In this document: piece after piece, positions 55,933-64,000 of the stretch
Position numbering within the stretch: the first letter of the stretch is position 1
How the letters are laid out: the number at the start of each line of letters is the position of its first letter
DNA from: Tessaracoccus flavescens
Lineage (GTDB): Bacteria; Actinomycetota; Actinomycetes; Propionibacteriales; Propionibacteriaceae
Reading direction: 5' to 3'
Assembly (NCBI RefSeq): GCF_001998865.1
Contig: NZ_CP019607.1
Coordinates: 3,348,001 to 3,412,000, forward strand
Length of the DNA: 64,000 nt
Made by a program: the position numbers and the translations under genes
Notes under the pieces: model-generated
Seen by the model: the letters and a program-made list of their open reading frames with translations, nothing else
Database searches by the model: none
Told to the model about the DNA's origin: nothing

Positions 55933-56589
55933 GTGTCTGGTCACCGTCATGACGATCCGCAGCAGGACCCGAAGGAGTTCTGGGAGGCCCGCTACGGCGA
56001 GCGCGACCAGATCTGGTCGGGGAAGGTCAACGCCGTGCTCAAGGACGTCGCCTCGTCGCTGCGCCCGGGCTCCGCCCTTGACCTGGGCTGCGGCGAGGGT
56101 GGTGACGCGATCTGGTTGGCCGAGCACGGCTGGCGCGCGCTGGGCGTCGACATCTCCGAGGCCGCCGTGGAGCGGGCGCGTCGGGCGGCGAAGGAGCGTG
56201 GCCTCGGCTCGGACGTGATCGCCTTCGAGGTGGCCGACCTGTCCGAGTTGGAGCTTCCCGCCCACTTCGACCTGGTGACGGCGAGCTTCCTCCAGTCGCC
56301 CGTCGAGCTTGCGCGGGCGTCGATCCTGCGTCGGGCGGCCGCGCACGTCCGCCGGGACGGCCACCTCCTGATCACTGCGCACGGAGCCCCGCCGCCGTGG
56401 GCCGCCCCCGAGCACAAGGCCGCCTTCCACAACTTCAGCCCCGACCAGGAGATCGCCGACCTCGAGCTGGCGGCTGGGGAGTGGGAGACCGTGATCGCGG
56501 AGACCCGCCACCGCTCCGCGATCGGCCCCGACGGCAACCCGGCCGAACTCGACGACTCGGTCGTCCTCCTCCGCCGCCTCGCCGGTTGA
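55933..56589 (+). CDS. Class I SAM-dependent methyltransferase
   Basis: The 218-residue protein has EFWEARYGERDQIWSGKVNA (about 14-33), SAM motif I ALDLGCGEGGDAIWLAEHG near 47, VDISEAAVERARRAAKERG near 70 and later RDGHLLITAHG near 135. The YGERDQIWSG start resembles tellurite-resistance/thiopurine-type small methyltransferases of actinobacteria. Substrate unknown. GTG 55933 is chosen; a frame from ATG 55906 would add nine residues. TAGGTT at 55898 may be its -10. Confidence 0.82.
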   Translation: MSGHRHDDPQQDPKEFWEARYGERDQIWSGKVNAVLKDVASSLRPGSALDLGCGEGGDAIWLAEHGWRALGVDISEAAVERARRAAKERGLGSDVIAFEVADLSELELPAHFDLVTASFLQSPVELARASILRRAAAHVRRDGHLLITAHGAPPPWAAPEHKAAFHNFSPDQEIADLELAAGEWETVIAETRHRSAIGPDGNPAELDDSVVLLRRLAG

Positions 56590-56789
56590 GGGGAGCGGCC
56601 GGCCTCAGCGGCCACCCGAAGGCAAGCGTGTAACTCGACGATGCGGCCCGCCTTCAGAGCCGCCGCGCTGAGCGGGTCGGGCCATCGGTGGAGAACCGGC
56701 CACCGTGTGCCGTCGCGCCGCGGACCCTCAGTTGGACCTGGACGCCCAAAGTCCGCTAAAGTTCCCTAGCGGATCGCAAACGATCCGGG
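56590..56789. other. Intergenic region upstream of tRNA-Pro
   Basis: Two small inverted repeats are seen: TCCGCTA/TAGCGGA (about 56752-56773) and GGATCG/CGATCC right before the tRNA. A TTGGAC...TAAAGT pair may be the tRNA promoter. No gene is visible. Confidence 0.35.
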
Positions 56790-56866
<77 letters not shown>

Positions 56867-57239
56867 GGTCTTTGACCTTGTCGGTACCGCATTGATCGGC
56901 CCACCGAGGGCCCTCGTGCCAGATTCATCGGAGCGCAGGTACCTCATCACGCACACGATGCCGGGGCGTTGACTGCTTGGTGCTGACTCTCGTCAGCCCC
57001 AGTGTGGTGTTCTCTCGGTGCCCACGGCTTCGGCCGTCTTCGGGTGGCGGTCGTGATCATGTCGCAGCTTTGGCCTGCGGTCTCAACGCTGGCTTGGCTC
57101 CAGGGCCGACGCTCAGGCTGAGGCTGCCGGTGGGTCGGTGGGCGCGCCTTCGAGAGGTTTGAGTGTCTCGATCAGGTCCGGCTGTGAGCCCCGTCTCGCG
57201 CTGGACTGTTGGTTTCATGGATAGTGTTCGCACGGTAAG
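56867..57239. other. Gene-free stretch after the tRNA, probably decayed
   Basis: No intact gene is visible. On the minus strand a short protein-like tail, PDLIETLKPLEGAPTDPP, ends at about 57119 without a start codon, possibly the fossil end of a transposase or other mobile gene. Composition is mixed. Confidence 0.35.
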
Positions 57240-57362
57240 GGCCCCGGCGCGACCGCGATCACGATCGATCTGCCTCCGTTCACCCTCGTCGGCGCGACGA
57301 TCCGGGCAGGGATGCTGCCAGGGCCCCGGCGCGACCGGTTCGGGTTCACCGGCCAGCTGGAG
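57240..57362 (+). pseudogene. Internal fragment of ruvB
   Basis: The plus strand reads [20 protein letters not shown] followed directly by [20 protein letters not shown], then E. In RuvB the corresponding block is [27 protein letters not shown] (family consensus, split here: [15 protein letters not shown] and LRDRFGF), covering sensor I to the arginine region. About 40 codons remain; nothing before or after belongs to RuvB. It is a fossil of a Holliday-junction helicase gene left by a recombination event. The changed LPGPRRDRF segment shows drift. Confidence 0.75.
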
Positions 57363-57426
57363 TTGCCTGGAATCCGGGATCGTCCAATCGACTGACGTCT
57401 CCGGGTGGGTAGGCGAAGATCGGTGT

Positions 57427-58377
57427 GTGGCAGATACGATCTGGGGCCGGCTCGAGGAGTGCGTGCAGCACCTCTCGGAGCCGTTTCGCGCCTCCGAGAT
57501 CGTGGGTTGGTTCCGTCGCCACTACCCGGACGTGGATGAGCGCTCGCTTCGCACTCACATCCAGGGCGCCACGTCGAACGTCTCCGCGGAGTCTCGAGGC
57601 GGGTTCGCGCGACGCCGACCTCTCATCACCAGGATCGACCGCGGTCTCTACACCCGCTACGACCGGGAGAACGGTCCCGTGGCGACCGAGGTGCAACCGC
57701 CCCGGGAGCGTAAAGGACGGCGACAGTCGTCGCGCCATGTGGACATCGAGGGCGCCGTCACCGCGTGCCTCGCCCGCCGCACCCCCGATGCCCGGTACAC
57801 CTCCTTCGACTACTGCTTCAACCACTTTCAGCAGAACCGGAGGAGGATGGCAGTCTGGTACCAATCCACTGGGATGGAGGCCAGCTGCTTCCATCTCGCC
57901 TTCTACCTGGCCAGCTGGGGCATGCTCCGTGGATCCTCCGGCCTGTTCCAACGCAGTGCCCGCCACCTGATGCCACTCATCGAGACCATCGCCAGCGCCC
58001 CCGACGAGGTATGGAACTTGGACCTCGACGGCTACGACACCCAAGGCATTGACCTGATCCTGCAGACCGCCAAGGACGTTCGCCGAGCCCTGCGACCTGT
58101 CGAGGCGTCGGACATCCTCGTCAGTAAGGTGATGCTGGGCGTGTTCGGCTGCGTCCCGGCGTTCGACACCTACTTCAAGAAGGGCTTCGGCGTCTCCACG
58201 TTCGGACGCGGAGCTCTGGACCAGATCGGCGAGTTCTACCGCGCCAACAGCCGGCTCATCGAGAGCCTGCGGGCACCCACGCTTGATTTCACCACGGGCA
58301 AGCCGACGACCCTGCTCTACACGAGGGCGAAGGTCGTCGACATGGCCTTCTTCCTCGAGGGCGGGTATCCGGGGTAG
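57427..58377 (+). CDS. Winged-helix-like hypothetical protein of a defence-type region
   Basis: The 316-residue product has an N-terminal helical domain ADTIWGRLEECVQHLSEPF followed by EIVGWFRRHYPDVDERSL, resembling the DUF7669-type winged helix often fused to restriction or defence proteins (TSNVSAESRGGFARRRPL..LYTRY end). From residue about 105 a second, helical domain follows (SFDYCFNHFQQNRRRM, AFYLASWGMLRGSSGLF, TAKDVRRALRP, LVSKVMLGVFGCVPAFDTYF) with an end at YTRAKVVDMAFFLEGGYPG. I know this architecture as a widespread hypothetical in defence islands. The function is not established. GTG 57427 is chosen because the frame upstream is the ruvB fossil region. Confidence 0.6.
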   Translation: MADTIWGRLEECVQHLSEPFRASEIVGWFRRHYPDVDERSLRTHIQGATSNVSAESRGGFARRRPLITRIDRGLYTRYDRENGPVATEVQPPRERKGRRQSSRHVDIEGAVTACLARRTPDARYTSFDYCFNHFQQNRRRMAVWYQSTGMEASCFHLAFYLASWGMLRGSSGLFQRSARHLMPLIETIASAPDEVWNLDLDGYDTQGIDLILQTAKDVRRALRPVEASDILVSKVMLGVFGCVPAFDTYFKKGFGVSTFGRGALDQIGEFYRANSRLIESLRAPTLDFTTGKPTTLLYTRAKVVDMAFFLEGGYPG

Positions 58378-58454
58378 CTGCGACGGCCGGGTCGGGTGAC
58401 TCTCGCGTGCCCTGGTCACACCTGGCGCTGGTGGGCGATAGGCTCCTTGCCACG

Positions 58455-58766
58455 ATGAGTAGTACGAACACCTTCGCGCCCGGCAACGTCGTCGTGGTGC
58501 GCGACGAGGAATGGCTGGTCACGTCAGTCGACGAGTCCTCCGACGGGGCGGTCCTCAACGCCCAGGGGCTCTCGGACCTGGTGCGCGGCCACGACGCCGT
58601 CTTCTACCCCTCGCTGGACCGCATCACCCTCAACGACCCCCGCGAGCTCGGGGCTCAGGTCGGCGAGGTTGCCCGCGTGGTTGCTGCTGCGGCTTTGAGG
58701 ACCGGTCGGACTGCTCGCCACAGGTCTTCCAGGCGCAGCCGAGCTGCCGAGCCAGACCGGCTTTAG
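58455..58766 (+). pseudogene. N-terminal fragment of a SNF2-type helicase gene
   Basis: From ATG 58455 the first 65 or so residues read FAPGNVVVVRDEEWLVTSVD, GAVLNAQGLSDLVRGHD, AVFYPSLDRITLNDPRELG. This is how the N-terminal domain of DISARM-type DrmD and related SNF2 helicases begins (FxPG..V.VRDxEW.V, then a QGLS.LVR..xAxFxxxLDxI..LDP pattern). After residue about 70 the resemblance stops and an Arg/Ala-rich junk tail runs to the stop at 58766. The roughly 900-residue helicase is missing, so a deletion removed it. Confidence 0.55.
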
Positions 58767-58860
58767 ATTTCTGTCGGCACCCTTCGCTAGGGTGTTTCAT
58801 AGCCAGATCAAACGTACTTGCCGATTGCTCTGGCCTCCAAGTACGAGGAAGGTGCGAGGT

Positions 58861-61800
58861 GTGACAGAGACCCAGCCGTCGGTCGACGCCCTCATGGCGC
58901 CCGACGACATATTCTCGGGCAACCTGTACGTGGAACTTCCCGGCGACCGACCTTGGGAGCGGGATGACCGCAAAAAGTTGATGGCGTCCTGCGCGGACTT
59001 GACACGTAGATACCCTGCTATTCGCGAAGGTGCTCAGAACGCGAATGTGACGGTCGAGCAGTACCTGTTGAACACGATGTTTGCGGATTTGCTGCCTGCG
59101 CAGTTGTCCCTTGCCAAGTTGACGTTCCCCAGGGGGGCTCGTCATATCGACATCGACGTCACCATGCGACTGGCCGGAGAAGCTCGCCCCGGCTGGCCTC
59201 TGCCAAAGGGCGTGTCGTTGGTCGCGAAAGCTCGTTGGAATCTCAAGGGTGTTGATCGACAGACGGAGGACGTCTACCCCAACAACAACCCGGCTCTGCG
59301 CGTCTGGAGTTTCCATGACGGCCCACCGGGGGGCGCCCGCATCTTTGAAGTCAGCCTCGACGTCGTATGCCGTCAAACTGCGCGCCTTGAGCCCGGCACG
59401 CGCAAACAGCGGAACGTTCTCACTCAGCGGCTCGCCGAGGCCCTACCCGCCATTTCGGAACTGACGGGAGAACGGCTAAGAGATTGGAGCGACTTCCTTG
59501 AGTGGAAACGCCGTTTGATCCAGGCAAACAGAGAGGCCCTTCGCTACACGTCACGAACACTTGGCGCCGATCAGCGCTCTGTGAGCTTCACGATTGTCGG
59601 AGCCAACGCGGGAGCTCTCCAACAGGCCATCGGGAGGCTGGCTCGGAGCGATGTCCTGGCCGCTTTCGACACTTCCGTGAGCGAAGATGAATGGGTCTTC
59701 CAATTGCCCGAGGGCGAGCGCGAGCCGCGTGGCAGCGACATCGGCAGAAAGACGAGAGTACGAACCCAGGTTAGACCTGCCGCCGATCCATCCGGCATGC
59801 CATGGGATAGCCCTGCGACGGCTGAAGCGGCATTCTCACTCTCGGATGATGCGCTCGCGGCGATCGAAACGAGCGGGGACCCAAGCAATGCCCTCGGACG
59901 TGCGTTGAAGCTAATCCCCGAGTCGGGGTTTATCGTTCAGACCGCAGTTCAGGACCTGTCACAGGTCAATCGGCAGGCCCGGGCACTCGCTAATCTCAGC
60001 GACCAAGGCGGCTACTCGCCCTATCTTGCGCGATACATATTCGACGCTGCGGAGGCGCGAACTCCGAGCTTTCAGACTCCTATCGATCGATGGTTCAACA
60101 CTCATCTCAACGCCGAGCAGCGTTCAGCGGTCCAGAAGGTACTTTCGGCGCCCGACTTGTGCCTCATTCAAGGTCCTCCAGGCACGGGCAAGACGACCGT
60201 CATCGCTGAGGCGATCACCCAGGTCGCGCAGCGAAACGAATCCGTGCTGCTGGCGTCGCAGACGCACACGGCTGTCGACAATGCACTGAGTCGGCTCCCG
60301 TTTCACCCGGGTGTTCGTGCCGTCCGGCTGACACGGAACGAGAGTCGGGTGAGTGATGAGGGGCAAGAATTTCTCAACGAGCGCGCGCTCGGTCGCTACT
60401 ACAGATCGCTCGCGAATGCTGTTGGTGAGGCACGCCGGGCTGCTGCTGCGGAATCGGAGTTTGCTACACGCTTAGCGCGGTTCACCCAAGGAGCGGAACG
60501 ACAGGTGGTCGAACTGAGAGCCGCCGAGGAACGTGTCCGCGACGTGACCAGCCGATACCAGTCAGCAGGCGATCAGTACCTTTCGCTCCTGCAGGGGCTG
60601 AAGGGCAGGGGTGTTGCCGTCCCCAAGTCCGCGACAGATTGGTCGTCGTCAGACTCGTCCGCAGATTTGCTGGACACCTGGTTATCCGACTTTGAAGAGG
60701 CCGTCCCCGTCTTGAATTACCCGCTGCGGATCCTTCTGGGAGATCGCCAGCCCGGACCAGGATCGCACGGCGGCCGCCAACGTTTTGAACTCGAGGCCCA
60801 GCTAACTACGGTCGTGGAGAAGATGAAGACTGATGCCTCGCTCATCGAGAAGTGGCAGCGTCTACAAGCCGAGCTGGACGGGCTCCCCGAGGACGATGAG
60901 AATAGCGCCCTCCCTGCTGAGAAGCTTGTCGCGTACTTCCCCGAAGCCGCGGACCTGATGGCGGAGCTCCAGAGCAAGTCGCTTCCTCCCCTCAAGCGGT
61001 TGAAGTACCGAAAGTTGGCTCGCGACCTCATCCGACGCATCGATGAAGCGGCCGGTCTGCTCCCCGAAGCAAACGAGCAAGGAGACTTACGAGACGATCT
61101 GCGCACGGAGCTGCATTCGGCCGAGCGCCTAGTCGATCAGGCACAGAGGAACGCTGCCGACTACTTCTCTTCTCACCGACAGTTCGACTTCTCGCTGCCT
61201 GCCCAACCAGATCGGCTCGTTGCTGCCGATCTTGACGCACAGCTTCAGTCGCTGCTGAGCGAGAACAGCCTCCGGCTCGCTGAGGCAAGCCGCCAGCAGC
61301 AGGAAGGCGATGCTTGGAGCGACATCCAGGATGACTGGATTGCTGATCTCGGCTGCGACGGAGTCGCGGAGCGGGACTGGGAAACGATCGGCGACGACTG
61401 GTTGGCGGAGTGCAATGTCGTGGGTGTTACCTGCAACGAGAACCCGAGGACTCTCGACGATCCCGGTCTTACCAACTTCGACCTGACGATCATCGACGAG
61501 GTCAGCAAAGCAACTCCCCTGGAAATGCTCATGCCGCTGATGCGCGCCCGTCGCTCAGCCCTGGTCGGTGACCACCGGCAGTTGCCGCCGATGTTCCGCG
61601 AAGGGCAGGACGCCGAAGGACTGACCGAGGAGTCGGACGACGCAGTCCCCGAAGAGCTCGCACTGACACCCGAGAATCTGAAAAAGTACGAGAAGTTCGT
61701 TACGGCCTCACTCTTCCGAACGCACTTTGAGCGTGCCGACGACTCAATCAGGGAACGCCTGACGGTTCAGCACCGCATGCACCCAGACATCATGGACTCG

Positions 61801-62550
61801 GTCAACCGGTTCTACGAGGGGCAGTTGACTTGCGGCATCAACCACCCTAACGACGAGCGTGCCCACGGGCTCACCATCAAGGGGCGTGGCGACCTGCCAG
61901 TCATCTCGCCCGACAAGCACATGGTGTGGATTGACACCACCCACGACGATCAGGGCCGCGCTTGGACCGAGCCGGCGCCCAACTCTGACAAGGCTCGGAC
62001 GAACGATCTCGAGGCCCGGTTGATCGTGAGGATGCTTCGCGACATCGACGACTCCTGGGCGAGCGACCCGGCCAATGGAGGAAAGCTCAAAGAGATCGGG
62101 ATCGTGTCGATGTACCAAGCTCAGGTTCGGCGCATCAGGCAGGAGATCAACGAGGAGCTTAGGAACAAGCCCTTCAAAGCGATTAAGTACGAGTTGAATA
62201 CTGTCGTCAAGTACCAAGGCAAGGAGAAGCCCATCATCTTGGTGAGCATGGTCCGCAACTTCGGCCCCAAGGCGTCGAACCGCAGGCGCAGCTCCCGGGC
62301 AAACGTGGCGAGGTTCGAGTACATTAACGTGGCGTTCTCCAGAGCCCAGGAACTGCTCGTCGTGTTCGGCGCCAGGGACACCTTCGCTCCGTACGAAGTG
62401 GAGCTTCCGCCGATGGATGCGACTGGAAGCCCGACGATCGCGAACGTCTACAGAGAGATCTGTGACGTCACGGAGCGCAACGGTGCCTTGAAGCAAGCTA
62501 GTGCTCTTGGTGAGCTCCCTCCGACACATGCGGGGGCGACACGGCGATGA
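58861..62550 (+). CDS. Superfamily 1 (UPF1/DNA2-like) helicase, probable defence protein
   Basis: The 1229-residue protein has a large N-terminal domain of unknown fold (residues 1-420), Walker A GPPGTGKTT near 437, motif Ia QTHTAVDNAL near 465, then an insertion of about 400 residues rich in coiled-coil helices, Walker B IDEVSKAT near 876 (DEAD-box-like DE), motif III GDHRQLPPMF near 904, QHRMHP near 969, and motifs V-VI in VVKYQGKEKPIILVSMVRN near 1118 and EYINVAFSRAQELLVVFG near 1150. This fits AAA_11/AAA_12 helicases in phage-defence loci. GTG 58861 follows a short purine-rich stretch. Its stop overlaps the next start (ATGA). Codon use is less GC-biased than housekeeping genes, hinting at transfer. 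Confidence 0.85.
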   Translation: MTETQPSVDALMAPDDIFSGNLYVELPGDRPWERDDRKKLMASCADLTRRYPAIREGAQNANVTVEQYLLNTMFADLLPAQLSLAKLTFPRGARHIDIDVTMRLAGEARPGWPLPKGVSLVAKARWNLKGVDRQTEDVYPNNNPALRVWSFHDGPPGGARIFEVSLDVVCRQTARLEPGTRKQRNVLTQRLAEALPAISELTGERLRDWSDFLEWKRRLIQANREALRYTSRTLGADQRSVSFTIVGANAGALQQAIGRLARSDVLAAFDTSVSEDEWVFQLPEGEREPRGSDIGRKTRVRTQVRPAADPSGMPWDSPATAEAAFSLSDDALAAIETSGDPSNALGRALKLIPESGFIVQTAVQDLSQVNRQARALANLSDQGGYSPYLARYIFDAAEARTPSFQTPIDRWFNTHLNAEQRSAVQKVLSAPDLCLIQGPPGTGKTTVIAEAITQVAQRNESVLLASQTHTAVDNALSRLPFHPGVRAVRLTRNESRVSDEGQEFLNERALGRYYRSLANAVGEARRAAAAESEFATRLARFTQGAERQVVELRAAEERVRDVTSRYQSAGDQYLSLLQGLKGRGVAVPKSATDWSSSDSSADLLDTWLSDFEEAVPVLNYPLRILLGDRQPGPGSHGGRQRFELEAQLTTVVEKMKTDASLIEKWQRLQAELDGLPEDDENSALPAEKLVAYFPEAADLMAELQSKSLPPLKRLKYRKLARDLIRRIDEAAGLLPEANEQGDLRDDLRTELHSAERLVDQAQRNAADYFSSHRQFDFSLPAQPDRLVAADLDAQLQSLLSENSLRLAEASRQQQEGDAWSDIQDDWIADLGCDGVAERDWETIGDDWLAECNVVGVTCNENPRTLDDPGLTNFDLTIIDEVSKATPLEMLMPLMRARRSALVGDHRQLPPMFREGQDAEGLTEESDDAVPEELALTPENLKKYEKFVTASLFRTHFERADDSIRERLTVQHRMHPDIMDSVNRFYEGQLTCGINHPNDERAHGLTIKGRGDLPVISPDKHMVWIDTTHDDQGRAWTEPAPNSDKARTNDLEARLIVRMLRDIDDSWASDPANGGKLKEIGIVSMYQAQVRRIRQEINEELRNKPFKAIKYELNTVVKYQGKEKPIILVSMVRNFGPKASNRRRSSRANVARFEYINVAFSRAQELLVVFGARDTFAPYEVELPPMDATGSPTIANVYREICDVTERNGALKQASALGELPPTHAGATRR

Positions 62551-64000
62551 GGCTTACCACTGTCAGTGTTGGCATCCCGGTTTTCACGCTCAAGGCGTCG
62601 GTCCATCACAGCCTCGTGCGGAAGCCCACCGTCTTCGAGCGAATGGTGCTCCGGCTCACTCGGCGCGGCCACGAGAACCCGGTGGTCGGAGGTTCTAGTC
62701 TCCGACAGGCATTCGAGGAACGTCTCGGCGTCCAGGGGGTCCCGCAACTCCTGGAGAGTACTGTCTCAGGGCTGGTCCGATTGGGCGTGTTGAGCGCTCC
62801 AGGCGCCCTAGGAAAGTCGCTTCTGGACGAACCGATAGAGACTCTCCGGCTCACCCCCGAAGGCGAGGAGTTCTACAACCGGAACACGCTTCCAAGCAGG
62901 CCGACCGCAGACGCCGTGGACTACTCGTACACACCGTGGTCGAATTCGTTGTCCACGGCACGCCCAGGCAAGTTGGCGGAGGTTGCCCCTGGGCTCGCGT
63001 TCGACGATGCCATCCTGCGGCCTCGCGACCCCTCGTCGCTAGTCCGCCGCGAACTCGAGGTGAACCGTCCCCGATTTCTCAAGAAGGAGTCGCGGATCAT
63101 CGACGTAGACGCGGTAACCTCTCAGTCTGTCGCTTGGCTGACCGTTGACATCGAGATTCACGCTTCACCCGAGGGCTACCTCGACCTGAAGACGCAAGGC
63201 AAGGCATACGAGAACTGGCTGCACAAACTGGAACCGGCAGTGGTCCAGGCGACCTTCCTAGATGCGGTCATTGGCAAGGCCAGTGCGCCATATCTCGAAC
63301 TCAATCGAGAGGTTCTCGAACAAGCTAAGCGCCTCGCGCTGGCGAGTGGGCATTCGACGCCCAGTGCACCAACCGTCACCCTGCCGGCTGCCGCGGAAGG
63401 CGGACTCACCATCACCCTCAGTCCCGTGGACGACGCCCCAAAGCTCACGCACGGCTCATCCGGCCACGCCGTGATCTCCTGTCCCGCTCCGACCACGGTT
63501 CCTCCGCAAGTCGTCAGGGTGACCGTGGACGGAGGGCAGGCAACTGATTGCGTGCTGGAGGGCTCGGTGGCCCTGACGTGGGCCGGCGGACTTCGTGACG
63601 TCCACGTCCAAGCGGATCTCGACGGAGAGGACGCCGCTCGATACTGGAAGCCATTCAGCGACGACTTGGCTGCATCACTCGCCGCTTCGACTGATTCCAA
63701 GGTCTCCGTCGTGCCGCTCCTCTGGGGCTCGGACCGACCGATTGACTCATTGAGCCAGCAACTGGTGAGCCTTCCAATTTCCCCGGCACTGGAGAAGATT
63801 GGAGAGTTCTTGACGGCCGCCGGTGAAGCCGGGGCGACGTTCAGTACGGCTCAATCAGACAGGCTGGCTTGCCTACTTGCGGACAGCATCGAAAGCACTG
63901 CCGATGCACCAATTCTCAACATGTCACTCGTCAACGAGTGGCTGGGTTTCATCGCTAGCTCACTAGGGACCGGCACCTCACCAGAGGCTCTCCGGACGGC
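62547..64000 (+). CDS. Large unknown protein translated with the helicase (runs off the right edge)
   Basis: The frame starts at ATG 62547 inside the helicase stop and is open to the window end (more than 484 residues). The N-terminal 100 residues look like a winged helix (FERMVLRLTRRGHENP, SLRQAFEERLGVQGVPQLLE, RLGVLSAPG, then IETLRLTPEGEEFYNR). A beta-rich middle follows (AWLTVDIEIHASPEGYLDLK, QATFLDAVIGKAS), then PTVTLPAAAEGGLTITLSPV, and a further domain from about 380. No nuclease or ATPase motif appears in the visible part. Coupled translation suggests a fixed partner of the helicase. I do not recognise the family. Confidence 0.75.
   Translation, partial: MRLTTVSVGIPVFTLKASVHHSLVRKPTVFERMVLRLTRRGHENPVVGGSSLRQAFEERLGVQGVPQLLESTVSGLVRLGVLSAPGALGKSLLDEPIETLRLTPEGEEFYNRNTLPSRPTADAVDYSYTPWSNSLSTARPGKLAEVAPGLAFDDAILRPRDPSSLVRRELEVNRPRFLKKESRIIDVDAVTSQSVAWLTVDIEIHASPEGYLDLKTQGKAYENWLHKLEPAVVQATFLDAVIGKASAPYLELNREVLEQAKRLALASGHSTPSAPTVTLPAAAEGGLTITLSPVDDAPKLTHGSSGHAVISCPAPTTVPPQVVRVTVDGGQATDCVLEGSVALTWAGGLRDVHVQADLDGEDAARYWKPFSDDLAASLAASTDSKVSVVPLLWGSDRPIDSLSQQLVSLPISPALEKIGEFLTAAGEAGATFSTAQSDRLACLLADSIESTADAPILNMSLVNEWLGFIASSLGTGTSPEALRT

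Overview
The window is 64 kb of very GC-rich DNA from a high-GC actinobacterium. Several things point to the actinobacterial phylum: an actinobacterial integration host factor (mihF) sits between pyrF and gmk, PriA has a zinc cluster but no helicase P-loop, prcB/prcA encode a 20S proteasome, there is a mycothiol-type maleylpyruvate isomerase homologue, and many genes look leaderless with a TAnnnT box just upstream of the start codon. The gene content and order fit the Propionibacteriaceae (Tessaracoccus-like) best, but that is inference from memory, not a search.

Layout. 1-5 kb: the end of aroE, then aroC-aroK-aroB with overlapping starts and stops, followed by a short-chain dehydrogenase and a DinB/MDMPI-fold protein, closed by a hairpin. 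5-6.4 kb: decayed DNA with a recognisable frameshifted remnant of an ssd/CpaE-like gene. 6.4-13.2 kb: a nucleoside and pseudouridine salvage operon on the minus strand (psuG-like, psuK-like, MFS transporter, nucleoside hydrolase, ribokinase, DUF1097 membrane protein) opposite a divergent LysR regulator. 13.2-15 kb: a foreign-looking segment with a gene tail on the left and a 3'-truncated TPR-like gene abutting rtcB on the right. 15-18 kb: rtcB with a structured leader, then a membrane protein and an alpha/beta-hydrolase-like protein.

18.4-32.7 kb: a long housekeeping run, all on the plus strand: efp-nusB-carA-carB-pyrD-pyrF-mihF-gmk-rpoZ-metK-priA-fmt-rsmB. 32.7-36.7 kb: a copper module (CopZ, secreted His-rich protein, CopA) behind two CsoR-type operators, then a DUF488 gene. 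36.8-40.2 kb: rpe, a PAC2 protein, a HAD hydrolase and trmI. 40.2-48.5 kb: a carbohydrate or polyol operon: DeoR regulator, RpiB-family isomerase, an unusual permease, HAD-IIA phosphatase, FGGY kinase, glycerol-1-phosphate-dehydrogenase-like enzyme and an AraB-like kinase. 48.5-55.2 kb: DUF3054, prcB-prcA, tyrA, cmk, a maltokinase-cap-like protein, der and a DUF218 membrane protein. 55.3-56.6 kb: a frameshifted reductase and a methyltransferase. 56.8 kb: a tRNA-Pro(GGG). After it, up to the right edge, lies an accessory, probably anti-phage region with a ruvB fossil, a winged-helix protein, a truncated SNF2-helicase start, a 1229-residue SF1 helicase and a large unknown partner that runs off the window.

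Main points of interest: the uncharacterised polyol/sugar operon, which sits where the pupylation genes (mpa/arc, dop, pup) usually separate trmI from prcBA; the helicase-plus-partner pair at the right edge; several structured repeats (a tandem duplication of a gene end plus its hairpin, and two long nested inverted repeats); and several gene fossils that mark past recombination.
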